Below, piece by piece: positions 23,785 through 26,101 of a DNA stretch of 26,101 nt. Numbering within the stretch: position 1 is the first letter of the stretch; each line of letters opens with the position of its first letter. The position numbers were made by a program, and so were the translations under genes. Under the pieces are notes generated by a model that was not told the origin of the DNA, did no database searches, and saw only the letters and a program-made list of their open reading frames with translations. The stretch comes from a virus, in IMG/VR virus record IMGVR_UViG_3300020183_000404, positions 1 through 26,101 of that record. One strand, 5' to 3'.

Positions 23785-25659
23785 TTAATTTCTTATTTTG
23801 GTTCCAAATAGATAACTTGATTCAGGAGTAAATCTACTTCCAGAAGAATTTTCACCAGAAGAAACTATATCTTTTACTAAATCAATTGTACTTTTTCCAA
23901 TATCCAGTTTTAAATAAACTGATTTTTTGGCAACAATGTCATTTGAATATGGTGTTACTTCAACTTCAATGATGTTGTTGGATTTTAATGTAGAAGATAC
24001 ATTTATATTATCTATATTCAAAATTCCATTGACATAATCAATTGAACCTATATTATTAGATTCAACAACAACTTTATCTCCATTTAAAGAAAATAAGAAT
24101 AATTTTCCAGTAGTCATATCTGAATTTGGTACATCTGAAATATAAACTAATTTTGTTATTGACTGAACATAAAATCCTGAAGTGCGAACATTATATCCCT
24201 CTGGATCTACATGAAATCTATTTTCAAAACAAACATAGTAATTTGTAGGTTCATTTAAGATAGTGCCAATATTTCTTCTGATTTTTACTTTTGTAATATT
24301 TGATGTGATTGCAGTGTTTGTTGCATCAATAATTCTCAATGCTTTACTGTACTTAAATCTTCCACCAAATTTATTTAAGTCAGTAGAGTTTGCAAAAGAT
24401 GTTAATGAATTGCTTACTTGTGTTTGTAGATCACTAACAGTCCCAACATAATTTGAATTATAATAAACAGTAGAATCAAGTTCAACATAAACTACATTAA
24501 TGTCAACAAATTCAGGTTTAATACCTGCTACTGAATATTTTTTTAAAGAATTTAAAATAGAATCTTTAGTTGCCTCTGACAAGTAATCAGAATTCTTAGG
24601 CTTTGCTGCAAGAAATACTTTCCCATATTGTGGTGGAGTCAATTCTTCTCCACCATATGCAGTCACTGATTCAATATTTGGATAAATTGAAGGTAAAAGT
24701 GCCTCATAATCATTTGCAGTTACTGCTCTATATTGTGATGCATACAATCTTGGAGCATAATATCTTACAGATTCTGGTGTTTGGATATTATCACCATTTT
24801 GAGCAGAACTATTTGTTACTACAGAACCTGTTAGGGGGTTTGTAATATTATTGTCATTATCTCTTAATGTCCCAGAGAAAGTAAAATTAGATGCTCCATT
24901 ACCTGCTGGACCATTTGTGACTATGTAAGAGACAGTAATTTGACTGCCATTGGTTAATTTTTTACCAAAAACACCATCACCAAAGAAAATTTCATATTTT
25001 TCATCAGAAATTTCTTGAATTAAAAAGATTTGTGATGTAGAATTAATGCCTACAATATTATCTACAGCAACATACTGTTCGCTTGTTCCATTTTCTACAA
25101 CATTTACTCTAATTGTAGAGGTATCTACATAAGGATTTGGGATGATATACTTTTGATTTGGTTGTGAATTATCTACAGTAAAGGTTTTTGTAAGATATGT
25201 TCCCTCATAAATGTCAATCTCAGAAAAAACTGCTTCATTATTTGCTACTCCAACAGTAATATCTTCTGGGATTGAGAAAATGTAACTAGTATTATCTAAT
25301 GATCCAGTGCAGACAATTCCTGATTTAAGAGTGAGTGTTTTTATAAAAGGGTTTAAGTTAGTAGCAATGAAAGAAATATTTGCTTTTGCTGCTCTTCTGG
25401 AGAGGGGTACAAACCCTATGTTCCTTGCAAGAGACACTACGTTCTCTCTGATGGTTGCACTGTCCAGGAATGCCTCATTTGCCACCATATTGGTGTTGTA
25501 GGCAGTCAGATAACTGTTATAGGCAAGTATATCAATCAGTATAGAAAAGTTAGATCCCTCAAAATCAAAGTCGCTAAATGTTGAATTTGCTCTAAGATAA
25601 TCTTTAATAGAGGTTCTAATCTGATCAAAATCAAGATTAGTAAAATCTGTGAATGCCAT
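23785..25659 (-). CDS. 6: Baseplate wedge protein gp6 (baseplate J-like)
   Basis: This 624-residue protein is close in length to T4 gp6 (660) and follows gp25 directly, as expected. The N-terminal segment has the gp6/baseplate J signature: an acidic start (MAFTDFTNLDFDQIRTSIKD), then NTNMVANEAFLDSATIREN and VVSLARNIGFVPLSRRAAKA at about residues 55-95. A second conserved region at about residues 298-345 (YYAPRLYASQYRAVTANDYE, then the GGEELTPPQYGKV segment) is typical of the J-like domain. By family knowledge gp6 forms the continuous ring that joins neighbouring wedges and contacts gp25, gp7 and gp53. The start ATG overlaps the gp25 stop as TAATG, with no Shine-Dalgarno sequence, so coupling to gp25 is likely. 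The gene ends one base before the ATG of the giant gene. Nothing appears truncated or frameshifted. Confidence 0.92.
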   Translation of the reverse strand: MAFTDFTNLDFDQIRTSIKDYLRANSTFSDFDFEGSNFSILIDILAYNSYLTAYNTNMVANEAFLDSATIRENVVSLARNIGFVPLSRRAAKANISFIATNLNPFIKTLTLKSGIVCTGSLDNTSYIFSIPEDITVGVANNEAVFSEIDIYEGTYLTKTFTVDNSQPNQKYIIPNPYVDTSTIRVNVVENGTSEQYVAVDNIVGINSTSQIFLIQEISDEKYEIFFGDGVFGKKLTNGSQITVSYIVTNGPAGNGASNFTFSGTLRDNDNNITNPLTGSVVTNSSAQNGDNIQTPESVRYYAPRLYASQYRAVTANDYEALLPSIYPNIESVTAYGGEELTPPQYGKVFLAAKPKNSDYLSEATKDSILNSLKKYSVAGIKPEFVDINVVYVELDSTVYYNSNYVGTVSDLQTQVSNSLTSFANSTDLNKFGGRFKYSKALRIIDATNTAITSNITKVKIRRNIGTILNEPTNYYVCFENRFHVDPEGYNVRTSGFYVQSITKLVYISDVPNSDMTTGKLFLFSLNGDKVVVESNNIGSIDYVNGILNIDNINVSSTLKSNNIIEVEVTPYSNDIVAKKSVYLKLDIGKSTIDLVKDIVSSGENSSGSRFTPESSYLFGTKIRN

Positions 25660-26063
25660 TAGTATCTGGTTGGTTGTAATATGAAGTTAATTGCCTGTGT
25701 TGGAACAGCAAGTCCAACAATATCATAAGTAATAGTTACATCAAGTTCATTATCTTCAGGAAATAAATCAACATTTACAACTCTAACAACAACTCTTGGT
25801 TCAAAGTTAGAGAGAACAGTCTTAATTTCTTCCTGTAAAGGATCTACAATACCACTATCTGCAAGTTCAAAGAAGTAACTTTCAACTTTTGACCCTAAAA
25901 GTGAGTTAAAAAACCTTTCTCCAACTCTTGTTCTGATTAAATTGACTACAGATCGCTTAATTGCATCTTCATTTGAGAGTGTTCCAATATCATTAGTCAC
26001 AGGATGCCTTAGAAAGGACAAGCTGATATCTTTAAATCCTCTTGAAATATTCTCTAAAGGCAC
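25659..26063 (-). CDS. 25: Baseplate wedge protein gp25 (GPW/gp25 family)
   Basis: This 134-residue protein matches the T4 gp25 family in length (T4 gp25 has 132) and in its conserved core, seen around residues 18-58: RHPVTNDIGTLSNEDAIKRS followed by VVNLIRTRVGERFFNSLLGS. Gp25 is a small lysozyme-fold wedge component that, by family knowledge, binds gp6 and gp53 in the baseplate and helps trigger sheath assembly; it is structural and not an enzyme. The start is a GTG at 26063: an in-frame TAG lies two codons upstream, so no earlier start is possible, and the MPLENISRGFKDISLSF N-terminus fits the family. No Shine-Dalgarno sequence is visible. A late-promoter-like AATAAATA lies about 25 bases upstream, making this the first gene of the block. 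Its TAA overlaps the ATG of gp6 (TAATG), which suggests translational coupling. Identification is firm. Confidence 0.93.
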   Translation of the reverse strand: MPLENISRGFKDISLSFLRHPVTNDIGTLSNEDAIKRSVVNLIRTRVGERFFNSLLGSKVESYFFELADSGIVDPLQEEIKTVLSNFEPRVVVRVVNVDLFPEDNELDVTITYDIVGLAVPTQAINFILQPTRY

Positions 26064-26088
26064 CTGTGACTATCAAATACATTACTTT

Positions 26089-26096
26089 TATTTATT
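26089..26096 (-). promoter_or_regulatory. Late-promoter-like octamer upstream of gp25
   Basis: The minus strand reads CAATAAATA here, matching the T4-type late promoter -10 element (TATAAATA) and the relaxed NATAAATA/CTAAATA forms described for cyanophages. It ends 25 bases before the gp25 GTG, a suitable distance for a transcript start and short leader. Confidence 0.6.
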
Positions 26097-26101
26097 GAGG
26101 T

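Noticed and set aside
143-25501. Open frames of 60-87 codons on the plus strand
   Set aside because: All lie inside long minus-strand genes in AT-rich DNA, with no ribosome binding site and no recognisable product.
26064-26101. Possible end of an upstream gene at the right edge
   Set aside because: The 38 bases hold only the promoter-like element and leader; too little remains to support a coding call.

Overview
This window is a contiguous block of late virion genes from a T4-like marine myovirus (cyanophage or pelagiphage type). All genes lie on the minus strand, so transcription runs from 26101 towards 1. The DNA is very AT-rich (roughly 30-33% GC by eye). Genes are packed end to end, with stop/start overlaps or gaps of 1-36 bases and no non-coding stretch over 40 bases. 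I see no RNA genes, CRISPR arrays, insertion sequences or integration sites.

In transcription order the layout is: gp25 (26063-25659) and gp6 (25659-23785), both baseplate wedge proteins; a giant 2759-residue structural protein (23783-15504) and an 808-residue structural protein (15488-13062), which together fill the slot of gene 7 in T4; an enlarged gp8 wedge protein (13036-11480); a 2131-residue DUF4815-like fibre or baseplate-periphery protein (11475-5080), which sits where T4 has genes 9 to 12; two small conserved-looking proteins (75 and 58 residues); the neck proteins gp13 (4665-3835) and an enlarged gp14 (3833-2457); a collagen-like fibre protein (2420-1317); and the first 438 residues of a subtilisin-family (S8) protease that runs off the left edge. 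Gene order from gp25 to gp14 follows T4 (25, 6, 7, 8, then 9-12, then 13, 14), which supports the assignments.

The products should act together in the tail: gp25, gp6, gp8 and probably the two large proteins build the baseplate wedges; the DUF4815-like and collagen-like proteins are candidate fibre or host-contact parts; gp13 and gp14 seal the head and join it to the tail; the protease may process virion proteins or modify the host surface. Late-promoter-like octamers (AATAAATA, or the variant CTAAATA) sit directly upstream of five genes, three of them overlapping the stop codon of the gene before. This suggests the block is read as several nested late transcripts.

The most interesting features are the modular build of the large proteins (the same few beta-rich modules recur in the 2759-, 808-, 2131-residue, gp8 and gp14 proteins), a YHYH-like domain inside the giant baseplate-region protein, insertion of repeats into gp14 and gp8, a roughly 230-255 bp internal duplication in the collagen gene, and a collagen-like fibre gene coupled to a subtilase with no signal peptide. 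I found no defence system or other wholly new system. The novelty here lies in virion architecture.
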